Shown here: positions 1-7,924 of the stretch, in pieces
How positions within the stretch are numbered: the first letter of the stretch is position 1
How the letters are laid out: the number at the start of each line of letters is the position of its first letter
Assembly: GCA_000403475.2 (NCBI GenBank)
Contig: KE159797.1
Coordinates: 528,015 to 592,014 of the forward strand
Reading direction: 5' to 3'
Source: Lachnospiraceae bacterium MD308
GTDB taxonomy: Bacteria; Bacillota; Clostridia; Lachnospirales; Lachnospiraceae
DNA: 64,000 nt
The notes under the pieces: model-generated
What the model saw: the letters and a program-made list of their open reading frames with translations, nothing else
Databases searched by the model: none
What the model was told of the DNA's origin: nothing
Made by a program: the position numbers and the translations under genes

Positions 1-212
1 CCCGGCTTTACAACAACGGAAACCTTCGTCTTAGAACCCTGTTTAACAGTAACAGTCCTACCATTTACTTTCTTACCACCCACCCTAAGCTCTACCGTCT
101 TAACCGCTGGCTTTTTCTTTTTAGCCGCCTCTGCCGTTCCCGGCACTGCCAGCGACAATGCCAACACTAACACCAGCATCAACGCTATCCCTTTACTTCC
201 TCTTCTCACCAT
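1..212 (-). CDS. Secreted Ig-like-repeat protein, N-terminal part (runs off the left edge)
   Basis: Only the first 70 codons are in the window; the gene continues beyond base 1. The ATG at 212 has a good ribosome binding site (GGTGGGAG). The product opens with a positively charged MVRRGSK segment, a hydrophobic stretch and an AEA-A cleavage-like site, so it is probably exported. The mature part (KTVELRVGGKKVNG, then VTVKQGSKTKVSVVV) looks like the beginning of a bacterial Ig-like group 2 repeat, usually found in surface adhesins. It is nearly identical to residues 30-70 of the next gene (364-1167), so the two are tandem paralogues. Function is unknown. Confidence 0.7.
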   Translation of the reverse strand, partial: MVRRGSKGIALMLVLVLALSLAVPGTAEAAKKKKPAVKTVELRVGGKKVNGRTVTVKQGSKTKVSVVVKP

Positions 213-327
213 GTCTCCCACCTTTTTTGTATTTTAAGCGTAAATCAGTAACAGAGATATTAATACAATATGCAACAAACCATACTCCACGCTCCGCTAA
301 AACGTCTGCTCCTTCTTCTCTTTATAG

Positions 328-360
328 AAATATCCCCAGCCCCTAAAGGCTGGGATATTT
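328..360 (-). terminator. Hairpin terminator after the Ig-like gene
   Basis: A 13-bp stem (AAATATCCCAGCC paired with GGCTGGGGATATTT, one bulge) lies directly downstream of the stop codon at 364. It is A/T-rich at both ends, so it could act in both directions. Confidence 0.6.
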
Positions 361-363
361 ACT

Positions 364-1167
364 TTAGTATGGAGTAAACCGTAAGCACTCTGCGTAAGTT
401 TCAAAAATGAAATCCCTACCAGTAGTTGGGTTATCCCAATCTGGTATGTGCTTTTTACCAGCACCGCACTTACTGCACTCATAGAACCCTGTCAAATAAG
501 TTCCATACCCCGCGCACATTGTAAACATATCCTTATCCATCTCAACATCCATATGATGCTCGATATCCTCATAGTCCATAAGGCAACCATGACAAATCGT
601 CCTTACTTCCTGATGCTTACAGCCCACACCCCAATCATGACTACAAGTCTTCCAGTCCACCTCCGGCTTGCTAGGTATGCTAGGCTCTTCCGGCTTAGGC
701 TCAACAGGCTTTGCTACAGGTTTACTCGGCTTTGTTGTTGCCGGATTCTTAATTACAGGTTTCTTAACAGTAGGCTTAATGACCTTAACCTTAATCCAAG
801 CTTTCTTAGATTTGCCGTTCTTCCCCTTAACTGTCACGGTCATCTTTACAGTGCCGTTTTTCTTCTTTGCTGAAATAACTCCGCTCTTGCTGATTGTTGC
901 AATCCTCTTAGACTTGCTACTAAGCTTAGACCACTTAACCGACTTCTTAGCATTTCCCGGCTTTACAACAACGGAAACCTTCGTCTTAGAACCCTGTTTA
1001 ACAGTAACCGTCTTACCATTGACTTTCTTACCGCCCACCCTAAGCTCTACCGTCTTCACCGCTGGCTTTTTCTTTCTAGCCGCCTCCACATCGTTCGGCA
1101 TTGCCATTGCTAAAACCATAACCATAATTGACAATAACAATACAAATCCTTTTTTCTTTTGCCCCAT
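364..1167 (-). CDS. Secreted protein with Ig-like repeat, Pro/Lys linker and Cys-rich tail
   Basis: A 267-residue protein. Residues 1-30 form a signal peptide (MGQKKKG, a hydrophobic core, then a VEAA site). Residues 32-130 are a Lys-rich bacterial Ig-like (BIG2-type) domain with the usual VKWSKLSSKSKRIATISKSG pattern. Residues 133-165 are a Pro/Lys linker. The C-terminal 90 residues carry CSHDW, CKH, CHGC, C and CSKCG groups, which suggests a metal-binding module. A strong AAAAGGAG site precedes the ATG. The tandem copy at 1-212 shares the N-terminal half almost exactly. It is likely a cell-surface or secreted protein; the ligand is unknown. Confidence 0.7.
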   Translation of the reverse strand: MGQKKKGFVLLLSIMVMVLAMAMPNDVEAARKKKPAVKTVELRVGGKKVNGKTVTVKQGSKTKVSVVVKPGNAKKSVKWSKLSSKSKRIATISKSGVISAKKKNGTVKMTVTVKGKNGKSKKAWIKVKVIKPTVKKPVIKNPATTKPSKPVAKPVEPKPEEPSIPSKPEVDWKTCSHDWGVGCKHQEVRTICHGCLMDYEDIEHHMDVEMDKDMFTMCAGYGTYLTGFYECSKCGAGKKHIPDWDNPTTGRDFIFETYAECLRFTPY

Positions 1168-1236
1168 ATTTCCACTCCTTTTATTTCTTAATTGTCAATC
1201 TATAATAGAGGCTTAACAAACAATGATTTTCTTATC

Positions 1237-1734
1237 TTAATCAAAAAAATTCTTCCTGCCATTCCGCACTTCTGTATAGTCAACATATCTCTTGATTCTT
1301 TCCAGCATGTCTGCCCTTGTTTGACGTCCGACCCCATATTTGATTTCCAATCCTTTTTCCGTTTCCCTAAATATGTCTTTTGTGTCCTCTTCTCGTGACA
1401 AACACTCCATTTGTTCAACAGTAAATATAAATATATATATCCCCTCCGTTTCCTCGTCACGCACCGCAAAAGCAATAGTTGGCACAAGGTTTTGTTTCTT
1501 ACAATCCTCTTTTATATTCTGTAATGTTATCTTTTCCCAGACCTGTGAACGGGTTTCAGCACATGGGATATTTCTGTAAAATACTTTAATTCCATATTCT
1601 ACAGCCGAATCATTATTTTTTGTCGAGACGAAATCTATTTCTTCGATATCTGAAGGCTTTGTACTGATTCCTTCTTTGTTATCCAAAATATACTTTACTA
1701 ATTTCCTGCTGTTTTCGTCATTTAATCTCTTCAT
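1237..1734 (-). CDS. Hypothetical protein, 165 aa
   Basis: I do not recognise the family. The start at 1734 is preferred over an in-frame ATG at 1770 because AAGGAG lies 7 bases before it, while the upstream ATG has no such site. The protein is soluble and charged, with no signal peptide or membrane segment. The C-terminal part (KKNFFD end, ADMLERIKRYV) looks helical. The 5' side contains a run of 13 G (on the coding strand), which could make its expression length-dependent. It lies alone between the Ig-like gene and a small regulator. Confidence 0.6.
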   Translation of the reverse strand: MKRLNDENSRKLVKYILDNKEGISTKPSDIEEIDFVSTKNNDSAVEYGIKVFYRNIPCAETRSQVWEKITLQNIKEDCKKQNLVPTIAFAVRDEETEGIYIFIFTVEQMECLSREEDTKDIFRETEKGLEIKYGVGRQTRADMLERIKRYVDYTEVRNGRKNFFD

Positions 1735-1796
1735 ACCTTTTCTCCTTTTCTTGCATTTTTCATTAGACATCTAATATTTTATTTACCCCCATTTTA

Positions 1797-1809
1797 CCCC
1801 CCCCCCCCC
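1797..1809. repeat. Homopolymer of 13 C (13 G on minus)
   Basis: An uninterrupted C13 tract lies in the divergent intergenic region, about 60 bases upstream of the 1237-1734 gene and 120 bases upstream of the 1932 gene. A second run, ACCCCC, sits 10 bases to its left. Tracts this long are prone to slippage. Confidence 0.85.
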
Positions 1810-1931
1810 TATGTTTTTTCAATAGGGAAATACAAAATTCGACAAATTCCTATTCGGAATATTGTCCACTTATGGCTAATATCATTATAGCCCATAACCG
1901 GGTATCATTCAAGTAAAAAAGGAGAGTTTGC

Positions 1932-2150
1932 ATGATATCATATCAACCGTTATGGAACACGCTAAAAGAAAAGGGAGTTTCCCAATACCAGCTAATCAAC
2001 AGATACCGCATATCCGCAGGACAGCTTTCAAGGCTCAGAGCCGGGAACAACGTATCCACCCACACCATAGATATACTATGTGAGATTCTCAATTGTGAGG
2101 TCGAAGACATCATGGCACACATAAAAGACAGCCAAACTCCCGATGAATAA
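1932..2150 (+). CDS. Small Cro/C1-type HTH regulator
   Basis: A 72-residue protein that is essentially one helix-turn-helix of the Cro/C1 (HTH_26) type: residues 5-65 include SQYQLINRYRISAGQLSRLR as the turn and recognition helix, and a closing IDILCEILNCEVEDIM. AAAAAGGAGAG before the ATG is a strong ribosome binding site. A possible promoter lies at 1862-1891 (TTGTCC, 18 bases, TATAGC). It is probably a DNA-binding repressor of neighbouring or element genes; the target is unknown. Confidence 0.8.
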   Translation: MISYQPLWNTLKEKGVSQYQLINRYRISAGQLSRLRAGNNVSTHTIDILCEILNCEVEDIMAHIKDSQTPDE

Positions 2151-2160
2151 ACATTCATTC

Positions 2161-2190
2161 AAAAATCTCTGCCAGACGGCAGGGATTTTG
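2161..2190 (+). terminator. Terminator after small HTH gene
   Basis: The stem AAAAATCTCTGCC / GGCAGGGATTTT with a 4-base loop begins 10 bases after the stop codon at 2150 and is followed by T-rich sequence. Confidence 0.7.
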
Positions 2191-2951
2191 CACCTTTCTC
2201 CCGGTATCCGGGAACAGCGGTTGAGCGACTGTCGCTCATCCTCCTGCCGCCCTATCTCCAGAATTGAACAATCTTTTATGCATATCCTGCCATCCTGCAC
2301 AACCTTTATACCCCGCCATGCCTTAACATGAAGATGCAAGGAAACGTAAGAAAGCCCACCCGGACAAACAGCGTTCCCGGAAGTATCCACGGCGGAGAGC
2401 CGCGCCAGCGGCTTGAGCCGGGGAGACGGACGGGGGCGCTGTCACCCCCGGCTAGTAATACGGGGGTAGTAAAAACAGGTATGCGAATAAACAATAAAGT
2501 CTTTCAGGTCATTTTTATATGGCATTAAAATATGGATATAAAGGTGTTTCAGAGGCGATTAGTATTACCGCCTCTGAACAAACAAGCAAAAAGGAATCCA
2601 AAAAGCCCATAAATACGGCATCTGCAACCCCTGAAAGCTTGTTCGCGCCGGATGAACAGACCGAACAGAATTGTATACCATCTTAGGGGCAACCAGTTTT
2701 TTGCGTGTCACTGTCTAACATGCCACACTATTAGCAGAAAGATAAGGAAGGTGATATTTTGAAAAAAGATTACCAAAAGCATCCGCCTTAAACAGACAAT
2801 GCAAGCAGGCTATTTGATTTTAAAAATTATGAAAGGGGAATTTCTGAATCAGTTAAAAAAGTAATGTAGGGTATCGTAATGTTAAGTAATGTAAGAAGAA
2901 TTTTAATTGATTCCAGAAAGAAAATGACTATGAAAACTTGATTAGAATTAC
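2191..2951. other. Gene-poor stretch, probably a decayed mobile element end
   Basis: No convincing full-length gene is present. The stretch holds a G+C-rich segment (about 2385-2470), a possible 55-codon frame at 2519-2686 and short broken frames near 2758-2880. One of these starts with TTG after AAGGAAGGTGAT and stops after ten codons, like a degraded excisionase start. Its position just before an integrase suggests the eroded interior of an integrated element. Confidence 0.45.
2519..2686 (+). CDS. Possible small protein, 55 aa
   Basis: An open frame beginning MALKYGYKGVSEAISIT and ending in TAG. It has only a weak AGGT before the ATG. The N-terminal ten residues resemble short conserved frames seen in element accessory regions, but I cannot name a family. 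It may be the remnant of a longer protein. Confidence 0.3.
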   Translation: MALKYGYKGVSEAISITASEQTSKKESKKPINTASATPESLFAPDEQTEQNCIPS

Positions 2952-4205
2952 ATGAAAAATATGAATAACCAGAACATAGGTTCCGAACAAATGTTGCAAT
3001 ATTTGCAGGAAAATGGTATAATAAATGTAGAAGATGTGCTGAATAATATAGAGAAAATGAAGAACGAAGAAATTATTAAACAGCACCCCTACAAAATCTT
3101 TCAAGGCTCTAACAACCGCTGGTATACATATCTTCCCGACAAGGAAAAACCCCACGGAAGAAAGCAGATTGCCAAGTCTACTCTGGAATCTCTTCATACG
3201 GCGATTATATCGGACTACAAGAAACGGGCTTTGGAAGAGGATATAAGACAACTGAACCTTGAAAAATTATATCAAAAATGGATGATTTGGCGGCGCGATA
3301 ATGGTACAGACCCCAAGACGATATTAGAAAACAGAAATGACTGGAACCGCTTTCTATCCGAACACCCTTTAAGGAAAAAACGGATTGCAGATATTGAGTT
3401 GACAGACATTGAAGATTTCTTTTTGCACATCACAAAAGACCATGCTATCACGTTTAAAAGATTGACAAACATAAAGAGCGTGTTAAACGGTGTTTTTAAA
3501 TACGCTGTGCGCCTGAAAATCATCAAGCACAGCCCCATGCTGGACTTAGACTATAAGCAATTCCATACACGGTGCAAGCCCTCATCTTCTAATAAGCAGA
3601 ATTATACGGAAGAAGAGCGCAGACTTATTTTAAACTATCTGTCCAGCAAAAAGGATGTCTATTCACAGGCTATCAAACTTGCATTTTTCCTGTGCTTACG
3701 CATAGGCGAATTAGTCTCCATTAAAAAAGAAGATGTCCATGATAATGCACTGTATGTCCACCGCTCCATTAGGCGGCATCAGAAAATGAATGATGATTTA
3801 ACTTTCGGCAAGACAGAATTTACTATTGAGGAACGAATCAAAGGCAACCAATCCGAAGGTTTCCGCTCAATCCCTCTTACACCGCAGGCACAAGCTATAG
3901 TGAATGAAACAATGCAGTTGTATCCTGCTGGGGAATTTCTATTCATGCAGAATGGACAGCCGATTTATGGCGGCACATTCAACCGGCATTTGAAAAGCAC
4001 CTGTGAATCACTCAACATTCCTTACAGGTCTAGCCATCAGATACGCTTTACAATGGCGACAACGCTTTACGAGGGCGGTGTGAAAATCAATCAGTTATCT
4101 ACTTTCTTAGGTCACAGTGATACAAGAACCACATTTCACTATATCCGGCAAAAGAAAGCAGACCAACAGACAAGCCAGCTTATGTGTGAAATTTTGAAAG
4201 TGTAA
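2952..4205 (+). CDS. Tyrosine recombinase / phage-type integrase
   Basis: A 417-residue site-specific recombinase. Residues 45-90 form an N-terminal arm-binding segment (HPYKIFQGSNNRWYTYLPD), residues 105-200 a SAM-like core-binding domain, and residues 215-415 the catalytic domain. The catalytic set is visible: R250 (CLRIGEL), H362 and R365 (HQIR), H388 (LGHSD) and the nucleophile Y397 (FHYIR). The ATG has no good ribosome binding site, so the exact start is uncertain. The gene points at the 3' end of tRNA-Leu (4283), the classic attachment position for such enzymes. The matching excision and transfer genes to its left are missing, so it looks like the surviving end of a decayed element. Confidence 0.9.
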   Translation: MKNMNNQNIGSEQMLQYLQENGIINVEDVLNNIEKMKNEEIIKQHPYKIFQGSNNRWYTYLPDKEKPHGRKQIAKSTLESLHTAIISDYKKRALEEDIRQLNLEKLYQKWMIWRRDNGTDPKTILENRNDWNRFLSEHPLRKKRIADIELTDIEDFFLHITKDHAITFKRLTNIKSVLNGVFKYAVRLKIIKHSPMLDLDYKQFHTRCKPSSSNKQNYTEEERRLILNYLSSKKDVYSQAIKLAFFLCLRIGELVSIKKEDVHDNALYVHRSIRRHQKMNDDLTFGKTEFTIEERIKGNQSEGFRSIPLTPQAQAIVNETMQLYPAGEFLFMQNGQPIYGGTFNRHLKSTCESLNIPYRSSHQIRFTMATTLYEGGVKINQLSTFLGHSDTRTTFHYIRQKKADQQTSQLMCEILKV

Positions 4206-4239
4206 TCAAGTGTAATCAACATTTGATAACAAAAAAATA

Positions 4240-4269
4240 GAGGAAACGTTGATTTTATGGCGTTTCCTC
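4240..4269 (+). terminator. Terminator after integrase
   Basis: The 9-bp stem GAGGAAACG / CGTTTCCTC with a 12-base loop lies between the integrase and the convergent tRNA array. A-rich sequence on its left and T-rich on its right make it likely to work in both directions. Confidence 0.7.
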
Positions 4270-4282
4270 CACTTTTCACCAA

Positions 4283-4368
4283 TGCCGCAGACCGGAATCG
4301 AACCGGTACGGGAGATTAGTCCCGCAGGATTTTAAGTCCTGTGCGTCTGCCAGTTCCGCCACTGCGGC
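4283..4368 (-). tRNA. tRNA-Leu (anticodon TAA)
   Basis: The 86-nt cloverleaf has acceptor GCCGCAG paired with CTGCGGC, discriminator A, a long variable arm and anticodon loop CTTAAAA. CCA is not encoded. It is the last gene of the array, and its 3' end faces the integrase at 2952-4205. Confidence 0.95.
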
Positions 4369-4396
4369 ATTCTCACAATAGTTTCCTATTGTAAAA

Positions 4397-4469
4397 TGGG
4401 ACCTATAGGGCTCGAACCTATGACCCTCTGCTTGTAAGGCAGATGCTCTCCCAGCTGAGCTAAGATCCC
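4397..4469 (-). tRNA. tRNA-Val (anticodon TAC)
   Basis: 73-nt cloverleaf; anticodon stem-loop CTGCC-TTACAAG-CAG reads TAC. The acceptor has a G-U pair (GGGATCT with AGGTCCC). The T arm is GGTTCGAGCCC. Confidence 0.95.
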
Positions 4470-4570
4470 AAAACGTATTATCTCTTCACGGAACGCAAAA
4501 CACTTTGCCAAGTTCAGAGATGGACTTTCACACCAGATTCAGAATCACCTCATCAAGTGTTCAGTGTTAA

Positions 4571-4644
4571 CGACCCAGAAGAGACTCGAACTCTCGACCT
4601 CCGCCGTGACAGGGCGGCGCTCTAACCAACTGAGCCACTGGGCC
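4571..4644 (-). tRNA. tRNA-Asp (anticodon GTC)
   Basis: 74-nt cloverleaf; acceptor GGCCCAG with CTGGGTC, discriminator G as usual for Asp, anticodon loop CTGTCAC. Confidence 0.95.
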
Positions 4645-4652
4645 TTGGATAA

Positions 4653-4726
4653 TGGACCTTCGGGGACTCGAACCCAGGACCGATCGGTTATGAGCCGATT
4701 GCTCTAACCAACTGAGCTAAAGGTCC
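4653..4726 (-). tRNA. tRNA with CAT anticodon (Met elongator or Ile2)
   Basis: 74-nt cloverleaf; acceptor GGACCTT with AAGGTCC, discriminator A, anticodon loop CTCATAA. The acceptor sequence resembles lysidine-modified tRNA-Ile2 of Firmicutes more than elongator Met, but loop sequence alone does not separate the two. Confidence 0.9.
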
Positions 4727-4753
4727 AAAATCATATGTGTCCCTAAAGGACGA

Positions 4754-4826
4754 AGCCGATGATCGGACTCGAACCGATAACCTGCTGATTACAAATCAGC
4801 TGCTCTGCCAATTGAGCCACATCGGC
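4754..4826 (-). tRNA. tRNA-Thr (anticodon TGT)
   Basis: 73-nt cloverleaf; acceptor GCCGATG with CATCGGC, anticodon stem GCTGA/TCAGC with loop TTTGTAA. Confidence 0.95.
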
Positions 4827-4838
4827 GTATAATTAAAA

Positions 4839-4910
4839 TGACTCCAACGGGAATCGAACCCGTGTTACCGCCGTGAAAGGGCGATGTCTTAACCGCTTGA
4901 CCATGGAGCC
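4839..4910 (-). tRNA. tRNA-Glu (anticodon TTC)
   Basis: 72-nt cloverleaf; acceptor GGCTCCA with TGGAGTC, anticodon loop CTTTCAC. It is the first gene of the array, about 40 bases from the promoter. Confidence 0.95.
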
Positions 4911-4952
4911 GCATAAATCTCAATCACTTCTATCTTCGAGTGACCGAAACTT

Positions 4953-4981
4953 ATATTACCATATAGTGACCTTTTTTGCAA
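4953..4981 (-). promoter_or_regulatory. Promoter of the tRNA array
   Basis: On the minus strand, TTGCAA at 4981-4976, a 17-base spacer and TAATAT at 4958-4953 lie just upstream of tRNA-Glu. All six tRNAs are co-oriented with short spacers, so this probably drives the whole array. The IS66 element begins only 30 bases further upstream. Confidence 0.75.
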
Positions 4982-5010
4982 GCATTTTTTTATATTTTTT
5001 AACATTTTTC

Positions 5011-6823
5011 GTAACAGTTCAGCCTATTAATTATTTCTACAGGTTTAGCACCGGCTAAAATATAGCCGGTGTGCCCATAAATATCTTCTTTATATTTTCG
5101 ATCAAATCCATTTCCCTTTTTTTCAAGGTCTCTATTATGCTCATAATAGAGCAGTACATCTCGTGACCACTTTCTTTTCGAAATCCACCTGCCATTTTTT
5201 GCCTGTTTTTTGCTTTTCGCAGGTCTCTTTCCGAAATATTGTCATCAAAAGGAACGGAAAAATCATGCAGAAATAAAAGATGATTATGACTGTACTTTTC
5301 CAGTCTGTTTAACAGTGCCTGTTCTTCCTGCTTTGCGTACCTGTGTGTAGTTTTTTTGTTCTCTTCCCTCCCTTTTTGCAGCAGTGAAAAATATTTTTTC
5401 TCATATTCCGTTATCGTTTCATCTGGCAATGCAGCGACACCCTGTTCCATAAATCCTTTTCGCAGCTTGTTCATTTCGCACAATAACGCTATCATTTCCT
5501 TTGACCATGCATTTCCGCTTTCTTCTGTATTTTTTCTCAGGTAACGAATAATGTGTACATTGCATTCTGCATGTTCCGTTCCGAAATGATACAATGCTGT
5601 TTCATGATCATGCAGGAGTGTGCCGCTATACTGGCACAAAAAGTCTAATTTCTCCAACGCATCTATGGATTTACTTTTCATGGCCTGATATACCACGGTG
5701 TTTTTTCTGCTAAAATTACGTATATAATTCTGCTTCCCATTGACAGTTATTGTTGTGGCATCGGTTGCCACAATACTCTGATTCAACAGTTCGTTTTTCA
5801 AATTTGAGATGCTCTTTTCCGAAGATTGCGCAAAATTCCTGCAGAAGCTGTAGACACTTCCTTCTGATAATTCCAGCTCTCCATTACTTGCAGCATTCAA
5901 AAAGAAGGCAATCCGGTCGTTGGACATGACTCCTTCACTGTAAAGGGACACTGCCAATGCTTTTACATTGGCACCATAAATAACATCACTGCGATATTCC
6001 GGAGGAATATGGATTTTTCCTCTTTCATCTGCGTAGATACGGATTTCTGTGATAACGGCTTCTGTTTTTAAATCAACAACATACTTTGTAACATACTTTC
6101 TGCCGGAGGCATTGCCAACTGTCTGAATCTCATGCCGGCATTTTCCAGATGCAATCTTTTCTTCTATTTTGGCTTTAGTAAGCGTAGTTCCGGCATGCCC
6201 CTTTTGCCCTCCTGGTTTACGCTCTGTTTTCTTTCTCCCATTGTAGGTATTGGCAGGTTTTACGCCCTTCTGGTCCGTTGATGGTGGGCGCGAAGTATTC
6301 GAACTGTCGTTATTGATAATGCTTTTTAGACGTGCATTGTCTTCTGTTAGTAACTGGTTTTTTTCACGTAGGATTTTATTTTCTTTTTTCAGATCAGCTA
6401 TTTCCACTTTTAATTCTTTTACTTCCTGCTTGTGTTCTTTTTCAACAGAATCCAGACGTCCCATGATTTCCATAAGCTGTTGATACATTCCGTTATTATA
6501 ATCACTGTTTCTTCCCATAGGACATCTCCTTCCACACATTTCTGATAAACATAGTTTATCAGAAATAGAAAGAAAAGAAAAATTCTTCCCAAAATCAATT
6601 CGTCAAAATGACGGTGTAAAAAATTTCTGTAATAATGCATAAAAGTGGATAACTTTTTTTATGTGTCTCAAAAAAGTATGTTTAAAGGGTATTAGACGTA
6701 AAATTATCCACAAAAATTTGGAAATCCTAGCAATTGAAAAAATCTCCTTCTTTTTTTGTGGATAACCATTGATGAAAACTTTTTAAAATTCTCCTTTTTG
6801 ACGTTGGTAGGCTGAACTGTTAC
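5011..6823 (-). mobile_element. IS66-family insertion sequence, complete
   Basis: Ends are perfect 16-bp inverted repeats (GTAACAGTTCAGCCTA at 5011-5026 and its reverse complement at 6808-6823). They are flanked by an 8-bp direct target duplication, CATTTTTC, at 5003-5010 and 6824-6831; eight bases is the IS66-family value. The single long gene is the TnpC-type transposase, and tnpA/tnpB partners are absent. About 280 bases between the transposase start and the right end hold a perfect 27-base palindrome (6539-6565, TTTCTGATAAAC arms) but no other gene. The right end lies in the last codon of the xdhC-like gene. Confidence 0.92.
5055..6518 (-). CDS. IS66-family transposase (TnpC-like)
   Basis: 487 residues from the ATG at 6518, chosen because AAGGAG lies 8 bases before it; an in-frame ATG at 6539 has weaker support. 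Residues 10-75 are a coiled coil followed by the NNDSSNTSRPPS and KPGGQKGH motifs typical of the family. The DDE residues are in VATDATT, LLHDHETAL and the FDDNISERDLRKAKNRQKMAGGFR region. It cuts and joins the element ends. A stem-loop (5049-5071, CACCGGCTA arms) overlaps the stop codon and may end the transcript. Confidence 0.93.
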   Translation of the reverse strand: MGRNSDYNNGMYQQLMEIMGRLDSVEKEHKQEVKELKVEIADLKKENKILREKNQLLTEDNARLKSIINNDSSNTSRPPSTDQKGVKPANTYNGRKKTERKPGGQKGHAGTTLTKAKIEEKIASGKCRHEIQTVGNASGRKYVTKYVVDLKTEAVITEIRIYADERGKIHIPPEYRSDVIYGANVKALAVSLYSEGVMSNDRIAFFLNAASNGELELSEGSVYSFCRNFAQSSEKSISNLKNELLNQSIVATDATTITVNGKQNYIRNFSRKNTVVYQAMKSKSIDALEKLDFLCQYSGTLLHDHETALYHFGTEHAECNVHIIRYLRKNTEESGNAWSKEMIALLCEMNKLRKGFMEQGVAALPDETITEYEKKYFSLLQKGREENKKTTHRYAKQEEQALLNRLEKYSHNHLLFLHDFSVPFDDNISERDLRKAKNRQKMAGGFRKESGHEMYCSIMSIIETLKKREMDLIENIKKIFMGTPAIF

Positions 6824-7911
6824 CATTTTTCTAAATAAACTTCAATACTTCTTCCGCAGACCATTCCCATATCCGCTGCTTCCTTCCCTGTCATATCTAT
6901 AGTAACTACCTGGTTAGAAATTTGTTCTTGTTTTATCAGCCGAAGACACTCGTTTATAATCTCTGCTTCTGCTCTCCCTCCCCCGACTGTCCCTATGATT
7001 GTACCGTCTTCCAGAACAAGCATCTTCGTGCCGGTTTTTCTCGGCGCCGATCCCCTTGTCGATATGATCGTGGCAAGGCTCTTTTTCATATCGCAGTCTT
7101 TTTCTCCTGTAAGATAAGAAAGTAGCTCCTGTGTGTAATCGTCGCTTTTTCCCGCCCTGTTCTTCACTTCTATAATCTCTGCCAGAATTGACACGGCGAT
7201 TTCCTCCGGCGTCTTTGCTTTGATCGAAAGCCCAATCGGCGTATATACTCCATCAAGTGCTTCGCGGCTGATTCCTTTTTCAACTAACTGCTCTTTCACA
7301 ATCTCTCCCCGCTTTTTACTGCCCATCATGCCAATATAGGCATTTTCTTTCTGGAGCGCAAGCTCAAGGCATACGGTATCGTAGCTGTGTCCTCTCGTCA
7401 CAATGACAAAATACGTATCTTGACTGCCTTCCATGCGGCGCATAGCATTCTCAAAAGGCTCGCAGATTACCTCATCTGCCCCCGCGTCTTTCGCATGTCC
7501 GGCAAATGACAGCCTGTCCTCCAACACAATTGTATAAAACCCGATGCTCTTTGCCAGCCGGATCACCGGAACAGACACATGTCCCCCGCCGCAGATAACC
7601 ATAACAGGGCCATTGCCAATCTTCTCACAGAAAATGCGGCTGCCCCTTGCCTCTAATCCGCCACTCTGCGAAATCTACGTCAGCTCCGTTGCTTTAATGC
7701 CTCTGAGAATTTCTTTCCATTCTTCGGTAAATGCTCCTGCTTTTGATTCCCATAAGATACTGCCATCAGACATATATAATTTTTCTCCCGTACATTTCCC
7801 GGATACAATTGTATAGATCATATTTGTATGGCTCTTCATTCTATCTGCTATTTTCTTATATAATTCTTCCTGTCCTCTTCCTGTCATATGTTCTCTGCTC
7901 TCTCCTCTCAA
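6820..7911 (-). pseudogene. xdhC: XdhC/CoxI-type molybdenum-hydroxylase maturation protein with in-frame TAG
   Basis: Two open segments share one reading frame, separated only by a TAG at 7677-7675. The first (7911-7678, TTG or a later ATG start) encodes 78 residues. After the stop come 24 more codons, then the frame MVICGGGHVSVPVIRLAK..., 260 residues. The second segment has a Rossmann GGGHV motif and, at the C terminus, the XdhC_CoxI signature (STRGSAPRKTG, GTVGGGRAEAEI, MGMVCGRSIEVYLE). The family inserts sulfurated molybdenum cofactor into xanthine-dehydrogenase-type enzymes. The last sense codon was changed from TGT to TGG by the IS66 insertion, which also supplies the TAA stop. It is probably a nonsense-mutated gene; the downstream segment alone could still fold. 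Confidence 0.8.
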
Positions 7912-7924
7912 AACATAATTCCTG

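Noticed and set aside
668-1216. Long plus-strand reading frame opposite the Ig-like gene
   Set aside because: Shadow of the minus-strand gene, which has a signal peptide, a domain match and a good ribosome binding site; the plus frame is Leu/Thr/Phe repeats caused by its Lys codons.
7675-7677. Selenocysteine or pyrrolysine read-through in xdhC
   Set aside because: The codon is TAG, not TGA, so selenocysteine is excluded; no pyrrolysine machinery is visible and neighbouring genes are also damaged.
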